Counted from the first letter of the stretch, positions 8,678 to 17,394 are shown. The stretch is 34,050 nucleotides of DNA from a bacterium (GCA_004562765.1 SFRL01000032.1:1-34050); one strand, 5' to 3'. The notes: a model not told the origin generated them from the letters alone. A program made the numbers and translations.

Positions 8678-10230
8678 AAAAATTCCTTTTCCCGGTACTC
8701 AGAGGGTGAGAGACCGACGACCTTTTTAAAGGTCTTTCCAAAATAATTGCAGTCACAATAGCCGACCTGAGCAGCGATCTCATTGACTTTGTTACGCGGA
8801 TCGGAGAGCATTTGCTTGGCTTTCTCGATCCGGAAATTTGTCAGATACTGATTCAGCGTCTGACCGGTCTCTGTCTTAAAAACCGTGCACAGATAGGAGG
8901 AAGACAGATGCACATGCTCGCTGATGTCCTTGATAGACAGGCTGCTGTCGCTGTAGTTGTTGCTGATGTAGTCTTTGATCAAAAACAGTGTGGAGCTGTC
9001 CGGGACGGCTGTATTCAGCATTTCGAAATACTGTGTGACAGCGCTGCATAACAGAAGGTGCAGTTCATCCAGACTCCCACAGCCGTTGATCTGTTCCAGC
9101 GGGCTTTGTACGGGGCTGTCCGTCGGTGTGCTGATCTTTGCTTCATACTGCTGCTTGGACAGCATCATAAACAGTTTGTAGTACAGATCTCTCGCCTGAT
9201 TCGGCAAAAGATTGCGGTTGCCCCGGAGTGTCTGCAGCAGCTCTTCGCAGATGGCAAGTACAACGGACTGATCTTTGGCAGCGAGCGTCTGACTGAAACG
9301 ATCCGGAAACTGATGCAGCCATGTGGAAGAGACGGCTGATCCTTCCTCGTAAGGGGTGTAAATGCTTCCATAAGGCGCAAAAAAGGAACTCTGCAGCAGT
9401 AACACCGCACTGTTATAGGAGCGGTAGACATGTTCACTGCCCTTGACGGTGTCACCGAGAATGATATGGAACTGTTCCATACCGCGGGAGCGGAGCATAT
9501 CACAGATCTGCTGACAGATATAAACAAATGTATGGTTTTCAGGCTTTTTGGAACCGTACAGATGCAGGATCACGTAGGAAGCGTGCTTCATCGTATGCAG
9601 TTCAGCCATATGATAGGAAGAAAGCAGCAGACTGATCTGAGCAAAAAAAGTCCGCAGCTCATCATCGGGGAGCCGGAAAAAAAGCTGCTCGGTACGAATG
9701 ATCAGCGTTGTAAAATACTGACCGGGTGCAAGACTGTCAAGAAGCTGCTTTACCGCCGTGTCCAGATTTGCACAGGCACCCGGCTGGGTAAGGGCAAGCG
9801 CCAGCTTGGAGCTGGCCTCCTGCAGGAAAAACTGGTTGGATTCCGTCTGCAGGCGCTGTTTTTGTACGAGGGCAACTGCCTCGGAAAGCGCCTCCGTGAT
9901 CTCGGCAGTGACAAAAGGCTTTTCCACATAGCTGACTGCTTTCAGATTGATCGCAGCCTTTAAATATTCTTTGTCGGAATATCCGCTCATGAAGATAATG
10001 GGACAGTCGGGATTTTGTTCACGCAGCCGTTTGGACAGCTCGATCCCGTCCATCCGGGGCATCCGGACATCTGTGAGCAGGATATCCGGTGCTGCGTTTT
10101 TCACGCATTCCAACGCGTGGAAGCCGTCATCCGCACAGTCGATCTTTGTGATGCCGAGTGTGTCCCAGTCAATGCTCGATATAATGCCTTTTCGTGTCAG
10201 TTCCTCATCGTCTGCGATCAGAATATGCAT
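8674..10230 (-). CDS. YesN-type response regulator (REC + AraC HTH)
   Basis: Response regulator partner of the kinase that follows. The receiver domain (about 1-120) shows acidic residues in LIADDEELTRKGI, phospho-acceptor Asp in DILLTDVRMPRMDGIEL, and the conserved Lys in VSYVEKPFV. A middle region of about 280 residues follows. The C-terminal double helix-turn-helix of AraC type (about 415-515) reads SIKDISEHVHLSSSYLCTVFK and ends with VGYCDCNYFGKTFKKVVGLS. Start has AGGAGG upstream on the minus strand. It probably activates the divergent importer operon; the tandem repeat at 10312-10351 is the candidate target. Confidence 0.95.
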   Translation of the reverse strand: MHILIADDEELTRKGIISSIDWDTLGITKIDCADDGFHALECVKNAAPDILLTDVRMPRMDGIELSKRLREQNPDCPIIFMSGYSDKEYLKAAINLKAVSYVEKPFVTAEITEALSEAVALVQKQRLQTESNQFFLQEASSKLALALTQPGACANLDTAVKQLLDSLAPGQYFTTLIIRTEQLFFRLPDDELRTFFAQISLLLSSYHMAELHTMKHASYVILHLYGSKKPENHTFVYICQQICDMLRSRGMEQFHIILGDTVKGSEHVYRSYNSAVLLLQSSFFAPYGSIYTPYEEGSAVSSTWLHQFPDRFSQTLAAKDQSVVLAICEELLQTLRGNRNLLPNQARDLYYKLFMMLSKQQYEAKISTPTDSPVQSPLEQINGCGSLDELHLLLCSAVTQYFEMLNTAVPDSSTLFLIKDYISNNYSDSSLSIKDISEHVHLSSSYLCTVFKTETGQTLNQYLTNFRIEKAKQMLSDPRNKVNEIAAQVGYCDCNYFGKTFKKVVGLSPSEYREKEFL

Positions 10231-10271
10231 GTCTTTCCTCCTGATTTTTTCTCATGTCATTGAATAGTTAC

Positions 10272-10300
10272 ATTTTATCACGTATTTCGACATCTGTCAG
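10272..10300 (-). promoter_or_regulatory. Promoter of the yesN-yesM operon
   Basis: On the minus strand CTGACA (10295-10300), a 17-bp spacer, then TAAAAT (10272-10277), with TG extending the -10 (TGATAAAAT). It reads into the AGGAGG site and start of the response regulator. Confidence 0.6.
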
Positions 10301-10311
10301 TCGTGTCTTTC

Positions 10312-10351
10312 AAAATCGAAAAAATTTACCCACAATCAAAAAAAATTACGA
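10312..10351 (+). promoter_or_regulatory. 20-bp tandem direct repeat, candidate YesN operator
   Basis: Bases 10312-10331 and 10332-10351 are two abutting 20-bp copies with 15 of 20 positions identical (shared core A-AATC-AAAAAA-TTAC). Head-to-tail sites about two helical turns long next to a weak -35 are what an AraC-type activator normally uses. The link to the divergent regulator is inference. Confidence 0.4.
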
Positions 10352-10380
10352 TAGGTTTTTGTCGGACACAATGCTACGAT
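10352..10380 (+). promoter_or_regulatory. Probable promoter of the sugar ABC importer operon
   Basis: TGCTACGAT gives an extended -10 (TACGAT 10375-10380). The -35 position 17 bp upstream (10352-10357, TAGGTT) is weak and directly abuts the tandem repeat, as in an activator-dependent promoter. Confidence 0.4.
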
Positions 10381-10434
10381 AAATACAGGTTGAGAGAACT
10401 GTTTTTGACGAACAAAGAGGAGGGAGAACGATCA

Positions 10435-11946
10435 ATGGCTTCAGAATATGTTCTGGAATTGAAGGAGATCACGAAGATCTTTCCCGGTGTCAAGGCATTG
10501 GATAAGGTGAGTTTTCAGCTGAAGGCTGGCGAGATCCATGCGCTGATGGGAGAGAACGGAGCCGGAAAATCCACCTTTATCAAGGTTATTACCGGTGTAC
10601 ATAAGGCAGACGGCGGCGAGATGTATCTGAATGGTGAGAAGGTCGATTTTAAAGGACCCAACGACAGCCAGGCAGCAGGTATCGCAGCGATCTACCAGCA
10701 TGTGACCGCATATCCGCACCTGAGCGTTGCGGAAAATATTTTTATGGGTCATGAAAAAGTAAAGCATGGCATGATCCAGTGGAAAGAGATGTACGCGGAG
10801 GCTGACAAACTGCTTGCGCAGCTCAATGCAGATTTTAAATCCACGGCAGAGATGGGTACGTTGTCCGTCGCACAGCAGCAGATGGTTGAGATCGCCAAGG
10901 CATTATCTTCCAATGCGAAGATCATCATCATGGATGAGCCGACTGCGTCTCTGACAAAAAATGAGTCGGAAAATCTGTACCGGATCGCAGAAAAACTGCG
11001 TGACGAGGGTGCGTCCATCATCTTCATCTCACACAGATTTGAGGATATGTATCGTCTGGCTACGCGGGTAACCGTGTTCCGTGATTCAAAATATGTAGGC
11101 ACCTACGATGTGGATAAGATCTCCAATGCGGATCTGATCACTGCAATGGTAGGACGTGAGATCAAGGATATGTTCCCGAAGCCCGAGATCGAGCTGGGCG
11201 AGGAAGTGCTTCGCGTGGAGAAGCTTTCCAGAGAAGGATTTTTCAAGGATGTTTCCTTCAGCGTGAGAAAGGGTGAGATTCTGGGACTGACCGGACTGGT
11301 CGGCGCACGCAGAACAGAGGTGATCCAGACCATTTACGGTGTGGAGAAGCTCGACAGCGGAAAGATCTTTTTGGATGGCAAAGAGGTTAAGATCAAGAGT
11401 CCCCGCGATGCGATCAGAAACGGTATCGGACTTCTGACTGAGGACCGTTCCAACCTGGGACTGATCCTGGATTGGGGCATCGGAAGAAACATCACCCTGA
11501 CCGAGATTGAAAAATACGGAAACAAGGTCTTCACCAACGACAAGGCAGAACGGGCTGCAGCAAAGCAGCTTGCCGAGGAGGTGGATACCAAGGCGGTTTC
11601 CATTTTTGATAAGGTAAGCACACTTTCCGGTGGTAACCAGCAGAAGGTTGCAGTTTCCAAGATTCTTGCATCCGATCTGAAAGTGCTCATCATGGATGAG
11701 CCCACCAAGGGAATTGATGTCGGTGCAAAGGCAGAGATCTATGATATCATGGGTCAGCTTGCGCAGCGTGGTTACGCGATCATCATGATCTCATCCGAGA
11801 TGCCGGAGGTGCTCAACATGAGTGACCGGATCATCGTGATGTGCGAAGGTAAGATCACCGGTGAATTAAGCCGCGAGGAAGCAACGCAGGAAGGTATTCT
11901 GAAGTTTGCAATGGCAAAATCATTAAAGAATACGGAAGAAAATTGA
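10435..11946 (+). CDS. Sugar ABC importer, double ATPase subunit (RbsA/MglA type)
   Basis: Cytoplasmic ATPase with two fused nucleotide-binding domains that powers a monosaccharide importer. Domain 1 has Walker A GENGAGKSTF, signature LSVAQQQMVEIAKAL and Walker B IIIMDEPTASL. Domain 2 has the degenerate Walker A usual in this family (GLVGARRTEVIQ), signature LSGGNQQKVAVSKIL and Walker B VLIMDEPTKGID. I chose ATG 10435 (GAGGAGGGAG upstream, 503 residues, usual for RbsA); an earlier in-frame start at 10303 would run back through the promoter. First gene of an importer operon followed by two permeases and a binding protein. The substrate is probably a 6-deoxyhexose such as L-rhamnose, judged only from rhaM downstream. 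Confidence 0.95.
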   Translation: MASEYVLELKEITKIFPGVKALDKVSFQLKAGEIHALMGENGAGKSTFIKVITGVHKADGGEMYLNGEKVDFKGPNDSQAAGIAAIYQHVTAYPHLSVAENIFMGHEKVKHGMIQWKEMYAEADKLLAQLNADFKSTAEMGTLSVAQQQMVEIAKALSSNAKIIIMDEPTASLTKNESENLYRIAEKLRDEGASIIFISHRFEDMYRLATRVTVFRDSKYVGTYDVDKISNADLITAMVGREIKDMFPKPEIELGEEVLRVEKLSREGFFKDVSFSVRKGEILGLTGLVGARRTEVIQTIYGVEKLDSGKIFLDGKEVKIKSPRDAIRNGIGLLTEDRSNLGLILDWGIGRNITLTEIEKYGNKVFTNDKAERAAAKQLAEEVDTKAVSIFDKVSTLSGGNQQKVAVSKILASDLKVLIMDEPTKGIDVGAKAEIYDIMGQLAQRGYAIIMISSEMPEVLNMSDRIIVMCEGKITGELSREEATQEGILKFAMAKSLKNTEEN

Positions 11947-11965
11947 GGAGAGGTGAGTGAAAAAC

Positions 11966-12970
11966 ATGGAAAACAAGTCTATTTTGAAAAAAATCACCGG
12001 CTCTCGTGAAGCGATCCTGTTACTGATCGTAGCAGTTCTGGCGATTTTTATCGAGATAAGATCCGGCGGTGTATTCTTCCAGCTGGATAACCTGAACGGA
12101 ATGTTCAAAAACTACGCAGTTGACTTTGTTATTGCGATCGGTATGATGCTTGTCATGCTGACCGGAGGTATCGATATCAGTGTTGGTTCAACATTGGCGC
12201 TTTCCGGTATGTGTGCATCCCTGATCTTCAGAGATCATCAGGGACTGCCGATCATCGCTGTATTTGCGATCGCGGTTGCGGTCGGCTTATGCTGCGGACT
12301 TCTGATCGGAACAGTGATCTCTTACGGCAAGGTCCCGCCGATCATCGCAACGATGGGCTGCATGAACGCATTCCGCGGTGCTACCTATCTGGTGGCACAC
12401 AATGAGTGGGTCGCAGCAATGGACTTCACAGAGAGTTATAAGAATTTTGCACAGAAGAGTTATCTGGGATTCGGAATCGTAAATAACCTTCTGGTCATCG
12501 TGATCATTTTATATGTTATTTTCTACTGCATCCTGAAGTGGACACCTGCAGGACGTAAGATCTACGCGGTAGGTTCCAATGCAGAGGCAGCAGCTGTATC
12601 CGGTATCAATGTCAGAAAGGTAAAGACGGTCTGCTATGTGATCCTTGGCGGACTGACCGGACTGGCAGGCGGAATGTTTACATCACTGTACGCGTCAGCA
12701 CAGGGTAACATGGGTGAAGGTCTTGAGATGGACTGTATCGCAGCCTGTGTCGTAGGCGGTGTGAGCATGACCGGTGGAAAAGGAAACATTGTCGGTGTGT
12801 TCCTCGGTGCTCTCGTGATCGCGATCATCGGTAAGGGACTTCCGCTGATCGGTGTTTCACAGTTCTGGCAGAAAGCGATCAAGGGTGTCATTATCCTGGT
12901 GTTCGTCATCCTGAACGTACTGGTACAGCGCTCTGTTGACAAAGCAGCATTAAAGAGGAGGGAGATTTAG
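11966..12970 (+). CDS. Sugar ABC importer permease 1 (RbsC type)
   Basis: Polytopic membrane subunit of the CUT2/BPD_transp_2 family, with about 8-10 hydrophobic segments. The family hallmark MLTGGIDISVGSTLALSGM is near residue 60, and the ATPase-contacting cytoplasmic loop carries GSNAEAAAVSGINVRKVK. The start is ambiguous: ATG 11966 has AGGTGA 9 bases upstream, and GTG 11957 has GAGGAG 6 bases upstream. The difference is three residues. Ends 2 bp before the next permease. Confidence 0.94.
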   Translation: MENKSILKKITGSREAILLLIVAVLAIFIEIRSGGVFFQLDNLNGMFKNYAVDFVIAIGMMLVMLTGGIDISVGSTLALSGMCASLIFRDHQGLPIIAVFAIAVAVGLCCGLLIGTVISYGKVPPIIATMGCMNAFRGATYLVAHNEWVAAMDFTESYKNFAQKSYLGFGIVNNLLVIVIILYVIFYCILKWTPAGRKIYAVGSNAEAAAVSGINVRKVKTVCYVILGGLTGLAGGMFTSLYASAQGNMGEGLEMDCIAACVVGGVSMTGGKGNIVGVFLGALVIAIIGKGLPLIGVSQFWQKAIKGVIILVFVILNVLVQRSVDKAALKRREI

Positions 12971-12972
12971 TC

Positions 12973-13980
12973 ATGGCAGGAAAATCAGGCAGAGAGATCA
13001 TTGCAGAACAGCCCTTCTCCTGGAAGCATCTGCTTCTTCGCTGGGAGTCTATGCTGATTCTGTTGTTAGTAATCGTAAACATCATGAATATCGCGATTTC
13101 CGATAAGTATTGGAGCGTGACCGGACTGTTCCGCGCGACGAATTCCTTCTTGAATATCGCATTCATGGTATTGCCGATGTGTTTTGTATTAGTGCTGGGT
13201 GACATTGATATTTCCGTTGGTTCGATCTTAGCCTTCAGCGCAACGATGCTGGGAGTTACCTACAATGCAGGAGCTCCGATGATTGTGGCAGTACTTGTGG
13301 CACTGCTGACCGGTACCGTCTGCGGATGCATCAACGGTGCGATCGCAACGCAGTTTACCGAGTTGAACCCGATGATCATTACCTTTGGTACGCAGGTTGT
13401 TTACCGAGGACTGTGCGAGATCATCTTAGGCGACCAGTCTACCGGTGGTCTGAACAACGTGATGTGGTTCTCAAACCTCTACTGGGGCAAGCTCGGCGGT
13501 GTGGTTCCGTATATGTTTATCGTGTTTGTACTGTGTGCCATCGTATTTGGTATCGTACAGCATAAGACGACCTTTGGACGCAGAATGTACGCGATCGGTG
13601 CAAACCGTGAGGCTGCAAGGTACTCCGGTATCAACGTGCAGGGAACAAGATTTGTAGTATATGTCATCACCGGTTTATTCGCCGGTGTCGCAGCAATCTT
13701 CACCGCGGCTTCCATGGGAAGTATCAACAATGCGGTTGGCAAGGGCACGGAGATGGATGCCATCGGTATCTGCGTATTGGGCGGCATCTTAACTGACGGT
13801 GGCAAGGGTAACTTCATCGGTGCGATGATCTCCGTATTCCTTTTAGGACTGTTGGAGTATGGTCTCGGACTGGTCAATGTATCATCCAATGTTATGCTGG
13901 TCATCAAGGGAGCACTGCTGGTAATCTCGGTTATGATCCCGAATCTGAAGATCAACGTAAAGAAGAAAAAGATTGCATAA
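12973..13980 (+). CDS. Sugar ABC importer permease 2 (RbsC type)
   Basis: Second CUT2 permease, 335 residues, forming a heterodimeric channel with the preceding subunit. The hallmark is present as VLGDIDISVGSILAFSATML, and the coupling loop as GANREAARYSGINVQGTR. ATG start with AGGAGGGAG upstream, overlapping the end of permease 1. Paired non-identical permeases are typical of autoinducer-2 and rhamnose CUT2 importers, in contrast to ribose importers with a single permease; this fits the rhaM context. Confidence 0.94.
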   Translation: MAGKSGREIIAEQPFSWKHLLLRWESMLILLLVIVNIMNIAISDKYWSVTGLFRATNSFLNIAFMVLPMCFVLVLGDIDISVGSILAFSATMLGVTYNAGAPMIVAVLVALLTGTVCGCINGAIATQFTELNPMIITFGTQVVYRGLCEIILGDQSTGGLNNVMWFSNLYWGKLGGVVPYMFIVFVLCAIVFGIVQHKTTFGRRMYAIGANREAARYSGINVQGTRFVVYVITGLFAGVAAIFTAASMGSINNAVGKGTEMDAIGICVLGGILTDGGKGNFIGAMISVFLLGLLEYGLGLVNVSSNVMLVIKGALLVISVMIPNLKINVKKKKIA

Positions 13981-13987
13981 TTTTGTG

Positions 13988-14002
13988 ACTGGAAAAGCCA
14001 GT
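13988..14002 (+). other. Small intercistronic hairpin before the binding-protein gene
   Basis: ACTGG-AAAAG-CCAGT can form a 5-bp stem just after the permease stop. No T-run follows. It may be an mRNA-stability or processing element giving extra binding-protein expression; weak evidence. Confidence 0.25.
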
Positions 14003-14090
14003 GCATATTTGTTATCATTAACACGGCTACAGACGGATGACTTCACATTCGTTTTAGCATAAACAAAATCTTATGGGAGGTAAGAAAGAA

Positions 14091-15233
14091 ATGAAGAAGA
14101 AAGTTCTGAGCGCATTATTATGCGTATCCATGGCAGCTACAATGTTAGTTGGCTGTGGAAGCAGCAACGACACAGCAGCAGATGCTCCGGCAGCAGATGC
14201 ACCTGCAGCAGAAGAGAAGGCTGATGAGCCCGCGGCAGAGGAGGAGCCCGCAGCAGATGATGCAGCAGCTTCTACCGGAGATCTTACGACAGACAAGACC
14301 TACTGCCTGATCGTTAAGAGTGCAGGAAACCCCTACAACCAGAAAGAGGCTGAGGGATTCAAAGAGGCAATCGAGGCACAGGGTGGTACATTCGTACTTC
14401 AGGAGCCCGCAGCAGCAGATGCTGAGAGCCAGATCACCTGTATCAACAACGCAATTTCTCAGGGCGTAGATGCGATCGCGATCGCAGCTAACGATGCAGA
14501 TGCATTACAGCCTGCATTGACTGAGGCAAAGAATTCCGGTATCCATGTACTTGCACTTGACTCTGCAACAAACGCAGCATCTCGTGAAGTATTCTGTAAC
14601 CAGGCAGGTATCACTCAGGTTGGTGAGACCCTGATGGAGGCAGTAAAGGATATCTCCGGCGGCGAAGGAAAGTGGGCAATCCTGTCTGCAGCTTCTACCG
14701 CTACCAACCAGAATGCATGGATCGATTCCATGAAGTCTGTAATGGAAGGTTCTGACTATGCAGGACTTGAGTTAGTTGGCGTATACTACGGCGATGATGA
14801 GTATCAGAAGTCTGTTGACCAGACCGACGCTATCTTAGCTGAGAATCCTGACGTAAAGGTTATCTGTGCTCCTACTACTGTAGGTATCATGGCAGCAGCT
14901 AAGGTTGTTGAGGATAAGGGTCTTGCAGGATCTGTAAAGGTTACCGGTCTTGGATTACCTTCAGAGATGGCTGACTACATTGGAACTACCGATGAGGATG
15001 CATGTCCTTACATGTTCCTGTGGAACCCGATCGACTTAGGTAGATTAGCTGGTTACACCGCAATCGCACTTGTAAATGGTGTGATCACCGGTGCTGAGGG
15101 AGACAGCTACACTGCTCCTAACGGAACTACATACGAAGTAACTGCAGCAAGCGATGGCGGTACAGAGATCATCCTTGGACCTCCGTTCGGATTCAATCCT
15201 GATAATATCGAGGAGTGGAAGACAGTTTACTAA
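14091..15233 (+). CDS. Sugar-binding lipoprotein of the ABC importer (RhaS/RbsB type)
   Basis: Surface-anchored solute receptor that delivers the sugar to the permeases. I chose ATG 14091 (GGGAGGT upstream); the 14073 ATG would absorb that ribosome site. Signal MKKKVLSALLCVSMAATMLV ends in lipobox VGC (Cys about 21). An Ala/Glu/Asp/Pro linker of about 35 residues follows, then a Peripla_BP_4 fold: LIVKSAGNPYNQKEAEGFKEA, DAIAIAANDADALQPAL, and VICAPTTVGIMAAAKVV. Codon use is visibly more restricted than in neighbouring genes, consistent with high expression. A strong terminator follows. The substrate is inferred from rhaM and the isomerase just downstream. Confidence 0.94.
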   Translation: MKKKVLSALLCVSMAATMLVGCGSSNDTAADAPAADAPAAEEKADEPAAEEEPAADDAAASTGDLTTDKTYCLIVKSAGNPYNQKEAEGFKEAIEAQGGTFVLQEPAAADAESQITCINNAISQGVDAIAIAANDADALQPALTEAKNSGIHVLALDSATNAASREVFCNQAGITQVGETLMEAVKDISGGEGKWAILSAASTATNQNAWIDSMKSVMEGSDYAGLELVGVYYGDDEYQKSVDQTDAILAENPDVKVICAPTTVGIMAAAKVVEDKGLAGSVKVTGLGLPSEMADYIGTTDEDACPYMFLWNPIDLGRLAGYTAIALVNGVITGAEGDSYTAPNGTTYEVTAASDGGTEIILGPPFGFNPDNIEEWKTVY

Positions 15234-15246
15234 GATTGTCTATTCG

Positions 15247-15276
15247 AAAGGGACTGCTTCGGCAGTCCCTTTTCTT
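15247..15276 (+). terminator. Rho-independent terminator after the importer operon
   Basis: Perfect 11-bp stem AAAGGGACTGC / GCAGTCCCTTT closed by a TTCG tetraloop (15247-15272) and followed by TTCTT. Confidence 0.9.
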
Positions 15277-15277
15277 C

Positions 15278-15306
15278 TTGACGAAACTGAAACAGCGTTT
15301 AACATT
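15278..15306 (+). promoter_or_regulatory. Possible promoter for rhaM
   Basis: TTGACG (15278-15283) is a good -35. The matching -10 at 17 bp (AACATT, 15301-15306) is only 3 of 6, so this is tentative; read-through from the importer is the alternative. Confidence 0.25.
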
Positions 15307-15338
15307 AATATAAAAAGCAAAAACAGGAGGGTATCGCA

Positions 15339-15650
15339 ATGATCAAAGCATTCACAATGAAATTATACGAGGGACAGGCAGACGAGTATGAAAAGCGCCA
15401 CAATCAGCTCTGGCCGGAAATGAAGGACATGATCCACGAGCACGGTGGAAAGAACTATTCGATCTTTTTGGATGAGAAGACAAACATCCTTTACGGCTAC
15501 ATTGAGATCGAGGATGAGGAACTCTGGGCAAAGGGCGCAGACACCGCCATCAACCGCAAATGGTGGGATTTCATGGCAGATATCATGGAGACCAACCCGG
15601 ATAACAGCCCGGTATGTATCGACCTTAGACCGGTATTCCATCTGGATTAA
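15339..15650 (+). CDS. rhaM: L-rhamnose mutarotase
   Basis: Interconverts the alpha and beta anomers of L-rhamnose so that the isomerase receives the right form. The 103-residue protein matches the RhaM/YiiL (DUF718) family: AFTMKLYEGQADEYEKRHNQ near the start with its active-site His, ILYGYIEIEDEELW in the middle, and the aromatic segment NRKWWDFMADIMETNPDNSP. The terminal RPVFHLD is the family ending. ATG start with CAGGAGGG upstream. It is the main evidence that the importer and isomerase handle rhamnose or a related deoxy-sugar. Confidence 0.9.
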   Translation: MIKAFTMKLYEGQADEYEKRHNQLWPEMKDMIHEHGGKNYSIFLDEKTNILYGYIEIEDEELWAKGADTAINRKWWDFMADIMETNPDNSPVCIDLRPVFHLD

Positions 15651-15726
15651 TCTGACCGGAATCGCGCGTCAAGTTTCACGTGCGTGCGATGTGATTACTA
15701 TCCGTCCACCGGCGGCGGAACTGATT

Positions 15727-15750
15727 GGGAGTCATAGACTCCCTTTCTTT
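15727..15750 (+). terminator. Hairpin between rhaM and the isomerase (terminator or attenuator)
   Basis: GGGAGTC (15727-15733), a 3-base loop, GACTCCC (15737-15743), then TTTCTTT. It lies 26 bases before the isomerase start, so it either ends the rhaM message or lets only part of it continue. I see no separate promoter between the hairpin and the isomerase. Confidence 0.6.
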
Positions 15751-15775
15751 AAATATGCAGAGGGGGGATTTATAA

Positions 15776-17281
15776 ATGGAAAAATTAAAACCTGTAAAAA
15801 AAGCAAAGATCGGAGTTTACACCATGGGTCTCAAGGCGTACTGGAATCAGTTTGCCGGGCTTCGTGAGCGCATGATCGAGTATGGTCAGTTTATCGCAGA
15901 TAAGATCGGTCAGATGGAAGAGGCAGAAGTATACTTCTACGGATTGGTTGACTGTCCGGAGGAAGGAAAAAAGGCGGGCGAATATTTCAATGCAAAGAAT
16001 GTAGACCTGATCTTTGCCCATGCCGGAACCTATGTCACCAGTGATTCCGTGCTTCCGGTGCACCAGATCTGTCAGGCATTCACCGTGATCTTAAATCTGC
16101 AGCCCACAGCGCGTATCAATTATGCAGTGACAACCACCGGAGAGTGGCTGGCTCACTGTGGCGCATGCCCCGTACCGGAGCTGGCCAACGCTTTCCATCG
16201 CGCCGGAATTTCTTGCAAGATCGTAAACGGTCTGCTGGGATTGGACTACACGCCGGAGATATCCATGACAGATGAGAATACGGCAGAGCGACCGGAAGCA
16301 AAGCGTGCATGGCAGCAGATCGGAGATTGGGTGAAGGCTGCATCTGTAAAGGCCGGACTGCGCGGCTGCAGATTCGGTTTCCTTGGTGGCTATTATTGCG
16401 GTATGCTGGACATGTACAGTGACTTTGCTATGTTTCAGGGGCAGACCGGCGCTCATGTGGAGGTGCTGGAAATGTGTGATCTGAACCGCCAGATGGAGAC
16501 CGTGACGGACGTGGAAGTGGCGGAAAAGAGACGTGAGATCGAAGAATTTTTCATCATCAGTGATGATAAAGCGGCAGATCCACTGGCACAAAAGCCCACA
16601 GAGGAACAGCTGAACTGGTCTGCCCGAGTGGCTGTTGCACAGGAAAAAATGGTAAAGGAATACGACCTGGATGCGCTCTGCTATTACTATCATGGTGCAC
16701 CGGGCGGCGAATACGAAAAGCTGCAGAGCGGTTTTATCGTAGGTCACTCCCTGCTGACAGCAAAAGGAATCCCCTGCGCAGGTGAGGCGGATCTCAAGAC
16801 CTGTCTGGCCATGAAGATCTGTGATATGGTGGGCGTTGGCGGTAGCTTCTGTGAGATCGTAGTCACTGACTATGAAGACGGAACGATCCTTTTGGGACAT
16901 GACGGCCCCTTCCACCTGGCGATCGCAAAGGGAAAACCGTTCCTGCGGGGAATGGGATTGTATCATGGAAAACAGGGCAGCGGCGTTTCTGTGGAGGCAA
17001 AGGTGCGTCCCGGTGCCATCACCAATTTGGGCTGTACCCAGACGGTGGATGGCAAGCTGAAGCTGACCATCACAGAGGCAGAGGCAACCGACGGAACGAT
17101 CATGACTATCGGAAATACCCAGACACCGGTGAAGTTCAAAAAAGATCCGGACTCCTATATGGACGAGTGGTTTGCTGAGGCCGTGACCCATCACTTTGCG
17201 ATGAGTGTCGGGCACAATGCATCACTGTTTGAAAAGATCGGACAGATGCTGAACATCCCGTATGTGGTGCTGGATAAATAG
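15776..17281 (+). CDS. AraA/FucI-superfamily sugar isomerase
   Basis: Metal-dependent ketol isomerase of the L-arabinose/L-fucose isomerase superfamily, 501 residues. The metal and catalytic pattern of AraA is intact: Glu337 in GEADLKT, Glu360 in GSFCEIVVTDYEDG, His375 in LLGHDGPFHLA, and a C-terminal His pair 472-473 in THHFAMSVGH. ATG start with a GGGGGG ribosome site. It is not the TIM-barrel RhaA that usually follows rhamnose uptake, yet it sits directly behind rhaM and the importer. I infer that it isomerises L-rhamnose, L-fucose, L-arabinose or a related sugar. No kinase or aldolase gene is in the window. Confidence 0.85.
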   Translation: MEKLKPVKKAKIGVYTMGLKAYWNQFAGLRERMIEYGQFIADKIGQMEEAEVYFYGLVDCPEEGKKAGEYFNAKNVDLIFAHAGTYVTSDSVLPVHQICQAFTVILNLQPTARINYAVTTTGEWLAHCGACPVPELANAFHRAGISCKIVNGLLGLDYTPEISMTDENTAERPEAKRAWQQIGDWVKAASVKAGLRGCRFGFLGGYYCGMLDMYSDFAMFQGQTGAHVEVLEMCDLNRQMETVTDVEVAEKRREIEEFFIISDDKAADPLAQKPTEEQLNWSARVAVAQEKMVKEYDLDALCYYYHGAPGGEYEKLQSGFIVGHSLLTAKGIPCAGEADLKTCLAMKICDMVGVGGSFCEIVVTDYEDGTILLGHDGPFHLAIAKGKPFLRGMGLYHGKQGSGVSVEAKVRPGAITNLGCTQTVDGKLKLTITEAEATDGTIMTIGNTQTPVKFKKDPDSYMDEWFAEAVTHHFAMSVGHNASLFEKIGQMLNIPYVVLDK

Positions 17282-17290
17282 GAGCCAGTC

Positions 17291-17323
17291 TTCCCATTGA
17301 ATGGGCGGGAAAACGAAGTTTTC
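17291..17323 (+). terminator. Weak hairpins after the isomerase
   Basis: TTCCC (17291-17295) can pair with GGGAA (17307-17311), and GAAAAC-GAA-GTTTTC forms a second stem at 17309-17323. The two are mutually exclusive at their edges, and no clean T-run follows; a terminator is likely here but not well defined. Confidence 0.3.
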
Positions 17324-17385
17324 GGTCTATAAAAAGATAATCCCTCAAATCGAAATATTTTACGGTGCACGGAATACGTAAAAGA

Positions 17386-17394
17386 TGGTATGAT
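17386..17394 (+). promoter_or_regulatory. Possible extended -10 promoter for the WG-repeat lipoprotein
   Basis: TGGTATGAT (TATGAT 17389-17394) with a TG extension lies about 34 bp upstream of the start. The -35 region is poor. Confidence 0.35.

Noticed and set aside
13981..14072. Riboswitch upstream of the binding-protein gene
   Set aside because: Only a 5-bp hairpin is present and the region is too short for a known aptamer.
16091..17215. 374-codon minus-strand ORF opposite the isomerase
   Set aside because: The plus-strand isomerase has all family motifs; the antisense frame is composition-driven, His/Cys-rich and without recognisable domains.
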